64,000 bases of DNA. Origin: Noviluteimonas sp052115395. Lineage in GTDB: Bacteria > Pseudomonadota > Gammaproteobacteria > Xanthomonadales > Xanthomonadaceae. The notes under the pieces are model-generated. The model was not told where the DNA came from. It searched no databases and saw only the letters and a program-made list of their open reading frames with translations. Every line of letters starts with the position of its first letter. Within the stretch, counting starts at the first letter, position 1. Made by a program: the position numbers and the translations under genes. Of the stretch, positions 52,501 to 60,800 are shown piece after piece. The DNA lies in NCBI GenBank assembly GCA_052115395.1, contig JBFRGO010000001.1. One strand, written 5' to 3'.

Positions 52501-53423
52501 TCGCCGCCGTTGTGTTTCAGGCGCGCACGCAATTCCACGTGGCCGAAGCGCGCCTGCGGCACGCGCACGCCGCTCGCATCGCGCAAAGGCGCGCCGCGCA
52601 ACGCGACATCGTCGAGCTTGGCGTCGGCGATGATCGAAGCGACGCGATGCCCGCGCAATTGCGCCCAGGCCTGCGCACGCCCGTGGCCCGACTGCGCTTC
52701 CACGCCGAGCACGTGCAGCAGCGGCGCCCACGCGCCGAGGTCGGCCTTCACCGCGCCGGCGTAGGCCTGGCCGTCGCCGAGCTTGCGGTCGAAGTCGAGC
52801 GCCGCGTCGAGCGGCGAAACATTCGGCCGCATCCATGCGCGCATGCCGCTGCGGATGCGGTCGCCTTCCACGCGCAGGCGCAGGTCGATGCGCGGGACGG
52901 TGGCGTCGATGCCGAGCGTCGGTGCGACCACATGCAAACGCCCACCGATGATCTGCAATTCGCCCAGGCGTTCGAGCGCGGCGAAGGGATCGCCGCCTTC
53001 GGTCTGCTGCCCCGGCAAACCGCGCACGGACCAGAAGCCGTCGGCCGCGCGTTCGACCGTGAGATCCAGGCCGCGCAGGCGCAACTCGGAGAATGTCCCG
53101 CCCGGCAACAACCCGCCGTAGAGCGAGACCAGCATTTCGGTGTCGCCGATGAGGATCGATTGCGCGCCGTCGCCCAGGCGCAGATCGTCGAGCCGCAACA
53201 ACGGGCCGCGCCGCGTCCATTGCGTTTCGACTTTCGCGAAATGCACAGGACGTCCGGCGCGTTGGCTCAGCCACGCGGCGATGCGGTCGGGATGTGTTTC
53301 TGCGAGCGGCAACAACTGCTTCGCAAGGCCGACCAGCAAGGCGACGAAGATGACGGCCACGAGCGCGCCATAGCCGACGAAGCGCCGCGCGTGCCGCATC
53401 CTGCGTCGAAAAGGCGTGGGCAT
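49572..53423 (-). CDS. yhdP: YhdP family AsmA-like envelope protein
   Basis: This large inner-membrane-anchored protein of the AsmA/bridge-like family helps move phospholipids to the outer membrane. It has 1283 residues: one N-terminal helix (about 15-37), then a very long periplasmic beta-rich part typical of DUF3971/TIGR02099, with a C-terminal AsmA block (NAVLKKPIGQLTAKTYHVTG). A low-complexity tail ends PQGRSSASADDSPNG. Size and topology match E. coli YhdP (1266). It lies between rng and tldD, as in E. coli. Confidence 0.94.
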   Translation of the reverse strand: MPTPFRRRMRHARRFVGYGALVAVIFVALLVGLAKQLLPLAETHPDRIAAWLSQRAGRPVHFAKVETQWTRRGPLLRLDDLRLGDGAQSILIGDTEMLVSLYGGLLPGGTFSELRLRGLDLTVERAADGFWSVRGLPGQQTEGGDPFAALERLGELQIIGGRLHVVAPTLGIDATVPRIDLRLRVEGDRIRSGMRAWMRPNVSPLDAALDFDRKLGDGQAYAGAVKADLGAWAPLLHVLGVEAQSGHGRAQAWAQLRGHRVASIIADAKLDDVALRGAPLRDASGVRVPQARFGHVELRARLKHNGGEWRFDAPKLLIHTDKSQQKLDGLLLIGGTRFGMRAERVDAGPLLAAAALSDRMDAGLRRWILLAKPQALLQQVEVVGMHAGALQAHGTLSGVGFAPVGNSPGLRQLAGEVIGDGDGLVFTADPKSTVDFDWPAGFGVVHPVTLAGRIALWREGAGWRVGTDGFRVRGRDFGLHARGGMWFQNDGTRPWIDFAVDLDPTLLPTAKGFLVRHLMPDATEHWLDAALVGGSLKNGRAIVSGDLDDWPFLHQNGLFRADAELDDATVKFSPDWPATEHMYGPISFVGNGFSVEGKATIAGVDIPHIRAGIPDFSKSELYVQAQGSSDASKLVSLLQHSPLNKENGETLANIEASGPADVTFDMLLPLHSPHAVGRTKGTVELKGARLREKRWDLAFEDVRGKADYGDGGFAANALTVLHEGQPGTLGLRAGTAFVRDKAQAFEADMQVTMEAKALIDRAGNLGWLRSYLEGRSPWTVSLALPKASGGTASPTKLTLRSTLVGTTLDLPAPLHKATNAALPATIEADLPLGEGEVRVAFANLLALRARTRGDQTGLRVVVGSDRVDEAPPASGLVATGHAPSLDLIDWIGLAESGKSGGDAKGGGGLPLRRIDVRTDKLLLLGGVFPDARVQVSPANNNASSVVVSGPALAGTATVPDAQGAAITGRMDRAYWHSPVKPANAPATPPVPDAHPIDPATIPALSFDVADLRINALSLGAAVIRTRPTATGMRFDTLQAQSDQHKIAVTGDWNGMGAAARTRVGLQIQSEDFGKLMDGFGLAGQLASGQGTAKFDATWPGAPREFGARGVDGTLALDVKEGTLLEIEPGAGRVLGLLSLAQLPRRLLLDFRDFYSKGLAFNRIDGHVRLSQGKARTDDLTIDSPAAQIQIRGAADLQAQTFDQTVEVVPRAGNLLTVAGAVVGGPVGAAIGAAANAVLKKPIGQLTAKTYHVTGPWKDPKVEVTKKSEPQGRSSASADDSPNG

Positions 53424-53460
53424 CTACCGGGTCCCGAGCCCCGCGTCCCGGGCCCCGGCT

Positions 53461-54939
53461 TCAGAGCAGCACGACATCGAACTGCTCCTGCAGATACTGC
53501 TCGTCCGCCTGGAACCGGATCGACTTGCCGAGGAACTCCTCCAACTCCGCCACTGCCGCGCTTTCTTCGTCGGTGATGCGCGCGACGACTTTCGGCGAGG
53601 CGATCACCAAAAGGCGCGCGGCTTCGAACTGGCGCACCGCGCGCGTGATCTCGCGGAAGATTTCGTAGGTCACCGTTTCGGAAGTCTTGAGCGTGCCGCG
53701 GCCGCCGCATTCGTGGCAGGGCTCGCACAGCTGGCGCTCGAGCGATTCGACGGTGCGCTTGCGCGTCATCTCCACCAGGCCCAGCGGCGAGAAGTCGTAC
53801 ACCGTGGTCTTGGCGTGGTCCTTGGTCAGCGATTTCTCGAGCGTGCGCAGCACCTGGCGGCGATGCTCGGCGTCGGTCATGTCGATGAAGTCGATGATGA
53901 TGATGCCGCCGAGGTTGCGCAGGCGCAGTTGGCGGGCCACCGCCTGCGCCGCTTCGAGGTTGGTGCGGTAAACGGTTTCCTCGAGATTGCGTTGACCGAG
54001 GAAGGAACCGGTGTTCACGTCCACGGTGGTCATCGCTTCGGTCTGGTCGATGACCAGGTAGCCGCCGGACTTCAGCGGCACTTCTTTTTCGAGCGCGCGC
54101 TGGATTTCGTCTTCGACGCCGTACAGGTCGAAGATGGGGCGCGCGCCGCTGTAGGGTTCGATCTTCTCGGCCAGGCCCGGCATGTATTGCGCGGCGAAGG
54201 TCTGCAGGCGTTCGCAGGTTTCGCGCGAATCGACCTTCACCTTTTCCACGTCGCGGCGGATCAGGTCGCGCACCGCGCGCAGCGGCAGGTTGAGGTCTTC
54301 GTAGATGCAGGCGCCGACCTTGGTCGTGCCCTGCTGGTCTTCCACCAGCGCCCACACGCGGCTGAGGTAGGCGATGTCTTCGGCGAGCGCTTCGGCCGGC
54401 TGGCCTTCGGCGTTGGTGCGCACGATGTAGCCCTGCTCGCTGCCGCCGGCGAATTCGGCGACGAGGCTTTTCAGCCGCGCGCGTTCGGTTTCGTCTTCGA
54501 TGCGCGAGGACACGCCGACCACGCGCGACTGCGGCAGCAGCACGAGATAACGCGAGGGAATCGAAAGCTGCGTCGTCAGGCGCGCACCCTTGCTGCCGAT
54601 CGGGTCCTTGACCACCTGCACGACGACGTCCTGGCCTTCGCGCAACAGCTCCAGGATCGGGCGTGTCTGCGCGGGCGGCAGCGGGGCTTCCTCGCCGGCG
54701 GGCAAGGTCGATGCACGCACGATGTCGTTGGCGTGCAGGAAGGCGGCGCGGTCCAGGCCGATGTCGACGAAGGCGGCCTGCATCCCGGGCATCACGCGCT
54801 GCACGCGGCCCTTGTAGATGTTGCCGACCACGCCGCGCCGCCAGCCGCGTTCGATGTGCAGCTCCTGCAGCATGCCGTTCTCGACCACCGCCACGCGCGT
54901 TTCGCGCGGGGTGACGTTGACCAGGATTTCCTCGCTCAT
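53461..54939 (-). CDS. rng: Ribonuclease G
   Basis: This endoribonuclease matures the 5' end of 16S rRNA and degrades mRNAs. It has 492 residues: an S1 domain (VVGNIYKGRVQRVMPGMQAA near residues 38-58), the RNase E/G core with the Mg site in GGIIIIDFIDM, and the zinc-link pair CEPCHECGGRG. It lacks the long C-terminal scaffold of RNase E, which distinguishes it. The start ATG overlaps the maf stop by 4 nt. Confidence 0.97.
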   Translation of the reverse strand: MSEEILVNVTPRETRVAVVENGMLQELHIERGWRRGVVGNIYKGRVQRVMPGMQAAFVDIGLDRAAFLHANDIVRASTLPAGEEAPLPPAQTRPILELLREGQDVVVQVVKDPIGSKGARLTTQLSIPSRYLVLLPQSRVVGVSSRIEDETERARLKSLVAEFAGGSEQGYIVRTNAEGQPAEALAEDIAYLSRVWALVEDQQGTTKVGACIYEDLNLPLRAVRDLIRRDVEKVKVDSRETCERLQTFAAQYMPGLAEKIEPYSGARPIFDLYGVEDEIQRALEKEVPLKSGGYLVIDQTEAMTTVDVNTGSFLGQRNLEETVYRTNLEAAQAVARQLRLRNLGGIIIIDFIDMTDAEHRRQVLRTLEKSLTKDHAKTTVYDFSPLGLVEMTRKRTVESLERQLCEPCHECGGRGTLKTSETVTYEIFREITRAVRQFEAARLLVIASPKVVARITDEESAAVAELEEFLGKSIRFQADEQYLQEQFDVVLL

Positions 54940-55526
54940 GCGCGTGTCCCCCCGGTCGACGGCGCGATCCCGAATTCGCGCAACAGGCGCGCGGTTTCGT
55001 ACATGGGCAGGCCCATCACGCCGGAGAAGCTCCCGGCCAGGTGCGCGATCAATACCTGCGCGCGCCCCTGGATACCGTAAGCGCCGGCCTTGCCGTCCCA
55101 CTCATGGCTGGCAAGGTAGGCCGCGATGTCCTCGTCGGACAACGTGGCAAAGGTCACCTGCGATTCGGAGACCACCTGCGCTTCGCGCCCGGCGCTGACC
55201 ACGCTCACGGCGGAGATCACCTGGTGGGTGCGGCCGGAGAGGCGGCGGAGCATCGCGGCGGCGGCGTCGGCATCGCGCGGCTTGCCGAAGACTTCATCGC
55301 CGAGCACCACTTCGGTGTCGGCGCCGAGCACGACCGCGCCGGGCGTGGCCATCACCTGCAACAGGCCGGCACCGGCCTTCTCGCGGGCGACGCGGCGTAC
55401 ATAATCGCCCGCGCCTTCCGAAGGCCCGCGGTGTTCGGGGATGTCGAGCTCGAGGGTGCCGAACGTGTATCCCAAACGGGACAGCAGTTCGGAGCGTCGA
55501 GGGGAACGCGAGGCGAGATGCAGCAT
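54936..55526 (-). CDS. maf: Maf-like nucleotide pyrophosphatase
   Basis: This house-cleaning enzyme hydrolyses non-canonical or pyrimidine NTPs. It has 196 residues: LHLASRSPRRSELLSRLG at the N-terminus, VVLGADTEVVLGDEVFGKP and YGIQGRAQVLIAHLAGSFSG. The ATG at 55526 starts directly at the family's conserved first strand. It is first gene of the maf-rng-yhdP-tldD operon and is divergent from the SIMPL gene. Confidence 0.95.
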   Translation of the reverse strand: MLHLASRSPRRSELLSRLGYTFGTLELDIPEHRGPSEGAGDYVRRVAREKAGAGLLQVMATPGAVVLGADTEVVLGDEVFGKPRDADAAAAMLRRLSGRTHQVISAVSVVSAGREAQVVSESQVTFATLSDEDIAAYLASHEWDGKAGAYGIQGRAQVLIAHLAGSFSGVMGLPMYETARLLREFGIAPSTGGTRA

Positions 55527-55665
55527 CGCCGGGAGTCTAACCCGCGGCTGTACGGAGACATTCGCATGGCTTCGGCTCGACCCCGCCAAGGCTCACAGTT
55601 CGTTCACTCCGCTGCACCAGAAGTGCCGCGATACGGAAAGCACACCCTCACCAATGGAGCCACGA

Positions 55666-56406
55666 ATGACCCTTCGCCCCCTCACCCTGTCTGCTGCGCT
55701 CGGCCTTGCCCTCGCCTTCGGAACCGCCATGCCCGCCCACGCCCAGAGCACCCAGACCGCCCCCATCCCCGCCGACGGCACGCTGCTCTCGGTGTCGGCC
55801 CAGGCCGAGTCCCGGCGCGTGCCCGACGTAGCGACGATCTCCGCCGGCGTCGTCACGCAGGCCGCCGATGCCAACGCCGCGATGCGCGACAACGCCACGC
55901 AGATGGACGCGGTGATGAAAGCCGTGCGCGCGGCGGGCATCGCCGAGCGCGACATCCAGACCGCCGGCATCTCGGTGCAGCCGCAATACAAGTACGCCGA
56001 GAACACGCCGCCGACGATCACCGGCTACCAGGCCAGCAACACGGTGAACATCAAGGCGCGCGACATCGGCAAGCTCGGCAAGGTGCTCGATGCACTGGTG
56101 GCCAGCGGCGCCAACCAGGTCAACGGCCCGTCCTTCGAAATCGACAAGCCCGAACCGGCCTACGACGAAGCGCGCCTGGCCGCGCTGGACAAGGCCAAGG
56201 CGCGCGCCGAGACCTACGCCAAGGCGATGGGGCTGCGCGTGCGCCGCGTGGTGAGCATCGCCGAGGGCGGCGCCTCGCGCCCGCCGATGCCCTACATGAT
56301 GCGTGCGCAGGCCAGCGATATGGCGATGGCCAAGGAGACCTCGGTCGCGCCGGGCGAAACCACGCTGTCGGTGAGCCTTGACGTGGTTTTCGAACTCGGT
56401 CGGTGA
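55666..56406 (+). CDS. SIMPL domain (DUF541) periplasmic protein
   Basis: This 246-residue protein has a signal peptide (about 1-26, ending AHA). The SIMPL domain follows with LLSVSAQAESRRVPDVATIS, IQTAGISVQPQYKY, and the late LDKAKARAETYAKAMGLRV. In E. coli the homologue YggE is linked to lower oxidative stress. GGAG (55656-55659), 6 nt before the ATG, decides for 55666 over an ATG 12 nt upstream. Confidence 0.9.
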   Translation: MTLRPLTLSAALGLALAFGTAMPAHAQSTQTAPIPADGTLLSVSAQAESRRVPDVATISAGVVTQAADANAAMRDNATQMDAVMKAVRAAGIAERDIQTAGISVQPQYKYAENTPPTITGYQASNTVNIKARDIGKLGKVLDALVASGANQVNGPSFEIDKPEPAYDEARLAALDKAKARAETYAKAMGLRVRRVVSIAEGGASRPPMPYMMRAQASDMAMAKETSVAPGETTLSVSLDVVFELGR

Positions 56407-56450
56407 CACTGCGGCCATCGCGCCCTGCGCGCATTCGCGAGTCCAGCGCC

Positions 56451-56651
56451 ATGGCCGACAAGCAACGCGATACCCCGCCCGCGGCAGACCCGCGGGCGGG
56501 TCGTAACCCGGGGTATGCCGAGAACCAGCCGCGCGACAAAGGCGATGCGCAGGCGAAGGGACCCAAACCCGGCAACCAGCCCGACGAACCGGGCATCGAT
56601 CGCGATACGGACGAACAGGGCGATCCGGCGAAGAACGCGTCGAACCACTGA
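56451..56651 (+). CDS. Small hydrophilic hypothetical protein
   Basis: This 66-residue protein is rich in Asp, Pro, Gly, Lys and Gln (DKGDAQAKGPKPGNQPDEP), with no signal peptide or hydrophobic segment; it is likely disordered. The ATG at 56451 is one choice. An in-frame GTG at 56403 overlaps the SIMPL stop and would add 16 residues. It could be a stress-related hydrophilin-like protein, but no function can be given. Confidence 0.5.
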   Translation: MADKQRDTPPAADPRAGRNPGYAENQPRDKGDAQAKGPKPGNQPDEPGIDRDTDEQGDPAKNASNH

Positions 56652-56729
56652 GGCGACGCGTTTCGCGATACCGCAACCCCGTTGTGCAAGCCCGTGCGTT
56701 GGACCTGATGCCACCACGGAGGCCATGCC

Positions 56730-57413
56730 ATGTCGCACACGATCGCGCCGTCGATGTCCCGCCGCCCCGCGCAAGCCGGGCATCTGCTCGAACGCCCGAG
56801 TCCTGCACGCATCACCGCGATCGCCGGTGTGATCGCGCTGCATGGTGCGGCGTTGATGTTGCTGATGATGCCGATGGCGCCGCCGCAGGCGTTGCCGGAA
56901 GAAGACGTGGTCATTCCGATCTTCCAATTTCCCAGGCACATCGATCACCCGCCGCCTCAGCCGCCCCCGCCGCCGATCCGTCACCTCCTGACGCATCCGA
57001 CCGTCGCGCCGACGCCGGTCCCCGTCGCGCAGCCGCCGGTGGTCGATCCTGTCGGCGAAGACGTCGCACCGCCCTACGATCCGAACCCCGACACCGCGAT
57101 CCCGATCGAAACAACGCCGCCCGTCGTCGGCCCGATCCACGCCGACAGCCTCGAATACGCCAGCGCCCCGCCGCCGGCCTATCCGCGCGAGGCGATGATG
57201 CGCCGCGTCGAAGGCACGGTGATCCTCGAAGTGTTGGTCGGCGTCGATGGCGTGCCGCTCGACGTGCGCGTGCAGACGAGCAGCGGCAACCGCTCGCTCG
57301 ATGAAGCAGCGCGCAAGCACATCCTGAAGAAGTGGAAGTTCAAGCCGGCGACGCAGGATGGGCACGCGGTGCAGGCGGTGGGCCTGGTGCCGGTGAAGTT
57401 CGTGCTGCGGTGA
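56730..57413 (+). CDS. TonB family energy transducer protein
   Basis: This 227-residue protein has one N-terminal membrane helix (IAGVIALHGAALMLLMMPM, about 31-49), a Pro-rich periplasm-spanning stretch (HPPPQPPPPPIRHLL and QPPVVDPVGED) and a C-terminal TonB domain: YPREAMMRRVEGTVILEVLV and the final KKWKFKPATQDG. It carries proton-motive energy to outer-membrane receptors. No exbB/exbD is adjacent, so it relies on another copy. It is convergent with rlmH, one base between stops. Confidence 0.9.
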   Translation: MSHTIAPSMSRRPAQAGHLLERPSPARITAIAGVIALHGAALMLLMMPMAPPQALPEEDVVIPIFQFPRHIDHPPPQPPPPPIRHLLTHPTVAPTPVPVAQPPVVDPVGEDVAPPYDPNPDTAIPIETTPPVVGPIHADSLEYASAPPPAYPREAMMRRVEGTVILEVLVGVDGVPLDVRVQTSSGNRSLDEAARKHILKKWKFKPATQDGHAVQAVGLVPVKFVLR

Positions 57414-57414
57414 T

Positions 57415-57885
57415 TTACGCGCGGTGGTACGGGTGATTCGCGAGCATCGCATTCGCCCGATACAACTGCTCGGCCAACACCAGGCGAACCAACATGTGCG
57501 GCAAGGTCAGCGGGCCGAGGGACCACGTGTCGTCGGCCCGCGCGATCACTTCACTGGCGTGGCCTTCGGGCCCGCCGATCAGGAAACACAGATCGCGCCC
57601 TGCGCCGCGCCAGGTTTCCATGCGCTGCGCGAGTTGCTCCGAACTCCACGTGCGCCCGCGTCCATCCAGCGCGACGACGAAAGCGCCTTTGGGGATGGCG
57701 GCCAGAACGCGTTGGCCCTCCTCGAAGGTCGCGCGCGCGGCGTCGCGGCCCTTGCCGCGCACGCCGGGTTCGATTTCGACCAGGTCCAGCGGCAGCCAGT
57801 GCGACAGCCGTTTTCGATATTCGGCGAATCCGTCGGCGACCCACGCGGGGGCGCGTTCGCCGACGGCGATGAGTTTTGCCTTCAT
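57415..57885 (-). CDS. rlmH: 23S rRNA (pseudouridine1915-N3)-methyltransferase
   Basis: RlmH methylates pseudouridine 1915 in helix 69 of 23S rRNA on assembled ribosomes. It has 156 residues, the SPOUT knot with FLIGGPEGHASEVIARADD and the terminal LVLAEQLYRANAMLANHPYH block. It lies after rsfS in the leuS operon, the usual order. Confidence 0.97.
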   Translation of the reverse strand: MKAKLIAVGERAPAWVADGFAEYRKRLSHWLPLDLVEIEPGVRGKGRDAARATFEEGQRVLAAIPKGAFVVALDGRGRTWSSEQLAQRMETWRGAGRDLCFLIGGPEGHASEVIARADDTWSLGPLTLPHMLVRLVLAEQLYRANAMLANHPYHRA

Positions 57886-57915
57886 CGCCGCGACGTGCGC
57901 AAACGCACGCCTTGC

Positions 57916-58335
57916 TTACTCGGCGCGGCCGGTGGCCAGCGCGTCTTCCTCTTCCGGCGGCTGGTCGCCGACGGTCCACAGGCGCTCGAGCGCATAGAAC
58001 TCGCGCACGCGCGGCAGCATCACGTGGACCACGACATCGCCCAGGTCGACCAGCACCCATTCGGCCTCGCGCTCGCCTTCCACGCCGAGCGGCATGCAGT
58101 CGAGTTTCTTGGCGTGACGCACGACTTCGTCGGCGATCGACTTGACGTGGCGGGTGGAGGTACCGGAGGCGATGACCAGGTGGTCGGTGACGCTGGTCTT
58201 GCCGCGGACATCGATCTCGACGACGTCCTTTGCCTTGAGCTCCTCGACGGCGTTGCGCACGTGTTGGAGGAGGACGTCTGCCGGCGGCGGCGGATTGGGA
58301 AGGCGGGTCTTGATGACTTGCGCGGCAGTGGTCAA
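57916..58335 (-). CDS. rsfS: Ribosomal silencing factor RsfS
   Basis: RsfS binds L14 and blocks subunit joining when nutrients run low. It has 139 residues; the DUF143 core is VEELKAKDVVEIDVRGKTSV, then HLVIASGTSTRHVKSIADEV and WVLVDLGDVVVHVMLPRVRE. Confidence 0.96.
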   Translation of the reverse strand: MTTAAQVIKTRLPNPPPPADVLLQHVRNAVEELKAKDVVEIDVRGKTSVTDHLVIASGTSTRHVKSIADEVVRHAKKLDCMPLGVEGEREAEWVLVDLGDVVVHVMLPRVREFYALERLWTVGDQPPEEEDALATGRAE

Positions 58336-58408
58336 GGGCAGCTGGGCTCGTTGGAGACGGAGGGATTATACGAGGCGCTCGCGGCCGGCAGGCGTGAAAC
58401 TGTCGGCA

Positions 58409-59077
58409 TCACGAGCGCAAGCGTCCGTAAAGCCCCGACTGGCGGATGAATGCGGCCACCGGCGCCGGCACCCAGTCTTCCCAGCGCGGATCGCCGGTGG
58501 CGATTCGGCGACGCAGTTCGGTGGACGACTCCGGCCGTTCCGCGCCGAGGCGGAATTGCGCGAAGCCACCGGCCGGCAGTGCATGCAGTTGCGCAGGCAC
58601 GCACCAGCGCGGTGCGAGCTCGGCGTGGACGGCCGGCGCGCGCGCGGCCAGGGCCTCCTGGTCGATGGGCGCCCCCGGTCGGTCGATCGCAAGCAGATGG
58701 CCCAGTTCGAACAATTCGCGCCAGCGGTGCCAGGTGTCCAATTCGAACACCGAGTCCCCACCCACCATCCACACCAGCGGTGCATGCGGCCCGTATTCGG
58801 CGCGCAACTCGCGCAGCGTGTCGACGGTGTAAGACGGCCCCGCGCGACGCAATTCGCGACGATCCACGACCAGGCCTGATTCGCCCTCGATCCCCAGGTC
58901 GAGCATGTGCGCGCGTTGCGCCGCATCGGCGTGCGTCGGTCCCTTGTGCGGGGGATCGGCGGCGGGCAGCAGGTGCACGTCGGCATGCAACGCATCGCGC
59001 ACCGCGCGTGCAATGAACAGATGACCGGTATGGACGGGATCGAAGGTGCCGCCGTAACAGAGGACGAGCGGCGTCAC
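58409..59077 (-). CDS. nadD: Nicotinate-nucleotide adenylyltransferase
   Basis: NadD makes deamido-NAD from NaMN and ATP in NAD synthesis. It has 222 residues. The nucleotidyltransferase HIGH-like motif is in LCYGGTFDPVHTGHLFIARA, and YTVDTLRELRAEY and WMVGGDSVFELDTWHRW follow. Confidence 0.96.
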   Translation of the reverse strand: MTPLVLCYGGTFDPVHTGHLFIARAVRDALHADVHLLPAADPPHKGPTHADAAQRAHMLDLGIEGESGLVVDRRELRRAGPSYTVDTLRELRAEYGPHAPLVWMVGGDSVFELDTWHRWRELFELGHLLAIDRPGAPIDQEALAARAPAVHAELAPRWCVPAQLHALPAGGFAQFRLGAERPESSTELRRRIATGDPRWEDWVPAPVAAFIRQSGLYGRLRS

Positions 59078-59080
59078 GCG

Positions 59081-60127
59081 TCAGCCCAGCAGGCGCAGTG
59101 CGCGAGGATCGGCGACGGCGAGCAGCACGCGTTCGAGCGCGAGCCACGCATCGTGCGGATCGCGCCCCCATTGCGGGCGGCCCTTCGCGATGCGGTCCAC
59201 GCGCCCGGCTTCGGCGGCGAAACGCTCCCAGCGCGCGGCGTCGTGGCGCTTCAATGCACGCGTGTATGCGGCCTGCTTCGAATCCCAGATGCGCTGCGCC
59301 TTGAATTCGGCCTGCAGGTTTCCGCCGCGGGCCGCCACGCGCGCCAGCGCCGCCGCACGCGCCAATTCCATCGCGACCATGCCGAGCAATGCAGGCACCG
59401 CTTCGCCTTCGCCGCGCAAGCCGTGCAGCATGCGCGAGACCTGTGCGGGCTGGCCGTTCATCGCCGCATCGACCAGACGGAACACGTCGTAGCGCGAGGA
59501 ATCGGACACCAGCGATTCCATCGTCGCCACATCGAGCGTGCGCCCTTCGGCGAGCAGCGACAGCTTGTCGATTTCCTGCGCAGCCGCGAGCAGGTTGCCT
59601 TCGACGCGGTCGGCCAGTGCCTGCACCGCGTCGCGGTCGGCGCGCAAACCGCGCGCACGCATGCGCGCGTCGATCCATCCGTTGAGCTCGTGCGGTTTGA
59701 CTTGCCACGCGATCAGTTGATGGCCGATGCGCGCAAGCGCTTCGCTCCACTTGCCGCCGTGTTGTTTGCTCCAGTCGCCGGCGGTGACGAGCAACACCAC
59801 GTCGGGCGGTGGATCGTTGGCGAATCGGGTGAGGATCTCCGCGCCGTCCTTGCCCGGCTTGCCGCCGGGCATGCGGATTTCGACCACGCGCCGCGCGGCG
59901 AACAGGCCCGGCGCCTGGAAGGCGGCGGCCACGCTGTCCCAATCCGGGTCGCGGCCTTCGATGTCGTAGACCTCGCGGTCGCCGATGCCCTGCTCGCGCG
60001 CGGCGGCGCGCACGGCATCGGCGGCTTCCAGCACGACCAGCGTTTCGGGCCCCGCGATCAGGTACGCAGGCCGCATGGGCTCGGAGGCGAGTTGCGCCGC
60101 GAGCCGATCGGGCCTCAGCTCGGCCAT
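59081..60127 (-). CDS. holA: DNA polymerase III subunit delta
   Basis: HolA is the clamp-loader subunit that opens the beta clamp. It has 348 residues: an AAA+-like module without a P-loop (RPAYLIAGPETLVVLEAADA near the N-terminus), then a helical lid and collar domain. It sits 4 nt after lptE and 3 nt before nadD. Confidence 0.95.
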   Translation of the reverse strand: MAELRPDRLAAQLASEPMRPAYLIAGPETLVVLEAADAVRAAAREQGIGDREVYDIEGRDPDWDSVAAAFQAPGLFAARRVVEIRMPGGKPGKDGAEILTRFANDPPPDVVLLVTAGDWSKQHGGKWSEALARIGHQLIAWQVKPHELNGWIDARMRARGLRADRDAVQALADRVEGNLLAAAQEIDKLSLLAEGRTLDVATMESLVSDSSRYDVFRLVDAAMNGQPAQVSRMLHGLRGEGEAVPALLGMVAMELARAAALARVAARGGNLQAEFKAQRIWDSKQAAYTRALKRHDAARWERFAAEAGRVDRIAKGRPQWGRDPHDAWLALERVLLAVADPRALRLLG

Positions 60128-60131
60128 CGCG

Positions 60132-60746
60132 TCAGGATTGCGGCGTGGACGTCGTGGACGCCGAAGCCGGGGCCGTGGGCGTCGTGGACGACGAAGGCGG
60201 CGGGGTCGTGCGCACGCCGTTGTGGATTTCGGGGCGCGTGACGTTCAACGCGGCGCCGACGCGACGCAGGATGGCCGTCGACATTTCGCGGCGCAGTTCC
60301 TTGGCGAGCAGTTCGCGCTCGGAGGTCGCGCCGACGGCATCGGCCGGCGGTGCGACGTAGTCGCGCGAGAGTTCGACGGCCTGTTGCGGCACCACGACGT
60401 TCCCGGCCTGGTCCAGCAGCGCGAAGATCACGGCGTAGCGCAGGCTGAATTCCTGGGCGCGGCCGCGTTCGTCGATGCTGATCGGGGTATCGCCCCAGCG
60501 CTCGGAGATGATCTGCAGGGTGGTCGAGGGTTGCGCGGGGTCGGTCGCGGGGATCGCGCCGGCGCGGGTCATCTGGTCGGCCAGCGATTCGGCCAGGGGG
60601 CTGTAGGGGTCGGGCGACACCACGCGCACGGGGTTGAGTTCGACCGGCAGCGTGAGTGCATTGCGCAGGTGGAATCCGCAGGCGCTGCACAGGGCGACGA
60701 GCGCCAGCAGCATCGTGGTTCGGACAAGCGTGGGGGGCATTCGCAT
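60132..60746 (-). CDS. lptE: LPS-assembly lipoprotein LptE
   Basis: This outer-membrane lipoprotein plugs the LptD barrel for LPS insertion. It has 204 residues. The lipobox is in LALVALCSACGFHLRN; Cys 23 is the lipidated residue. It has the usual GFHLR start of mature LptE and a C-terminal Thr/Ser/Pro-rich tail longer than usual (about 30 residues). The order leuS-lptE-holA-nadD matches E. coli. Confidence 0.94.
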   Translation of the reverse strand: MRMPPTLVRTTMLLALVALCSACGFHLRNALTLPVELNPVRVVSPDPYSPLAESLADQMTRAGAIPATDPAQPSTTLQIISERWGDTPISIDERGRAQEFSLRYAVIFALLDQAGNVVVPQQAVELSRDYVAPPADAVGATSERELLAKELRREMSTAILRRVGAALNVTRPEIHNGVRTTPPPSSSTTPTAPASASTTSTPQS

Positions 60747-60770
60747 GGAGGCCAGTCTGGACGAGGGAGG

Positions 60771-60794
60771 CTGCGGTGGGCAAGGCCACCGCAG
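60771..60794. promoter_or_regulatory. Hairpin in the leuS-lptE spacer
   Basis: The perfect 9-bp stem CTGCGGTGG / CCACCGCAG (60771-60779, 60786-60794) has a 6-nt loop. It lies in the 54-nt gap between leuS and lptE on the minus strand, with no T-run, so it is more likely an RNA-processing or partial attenuation site than a full terminator. Confidence 0.5.
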
Positions 60795-60800
60795 GGAACG

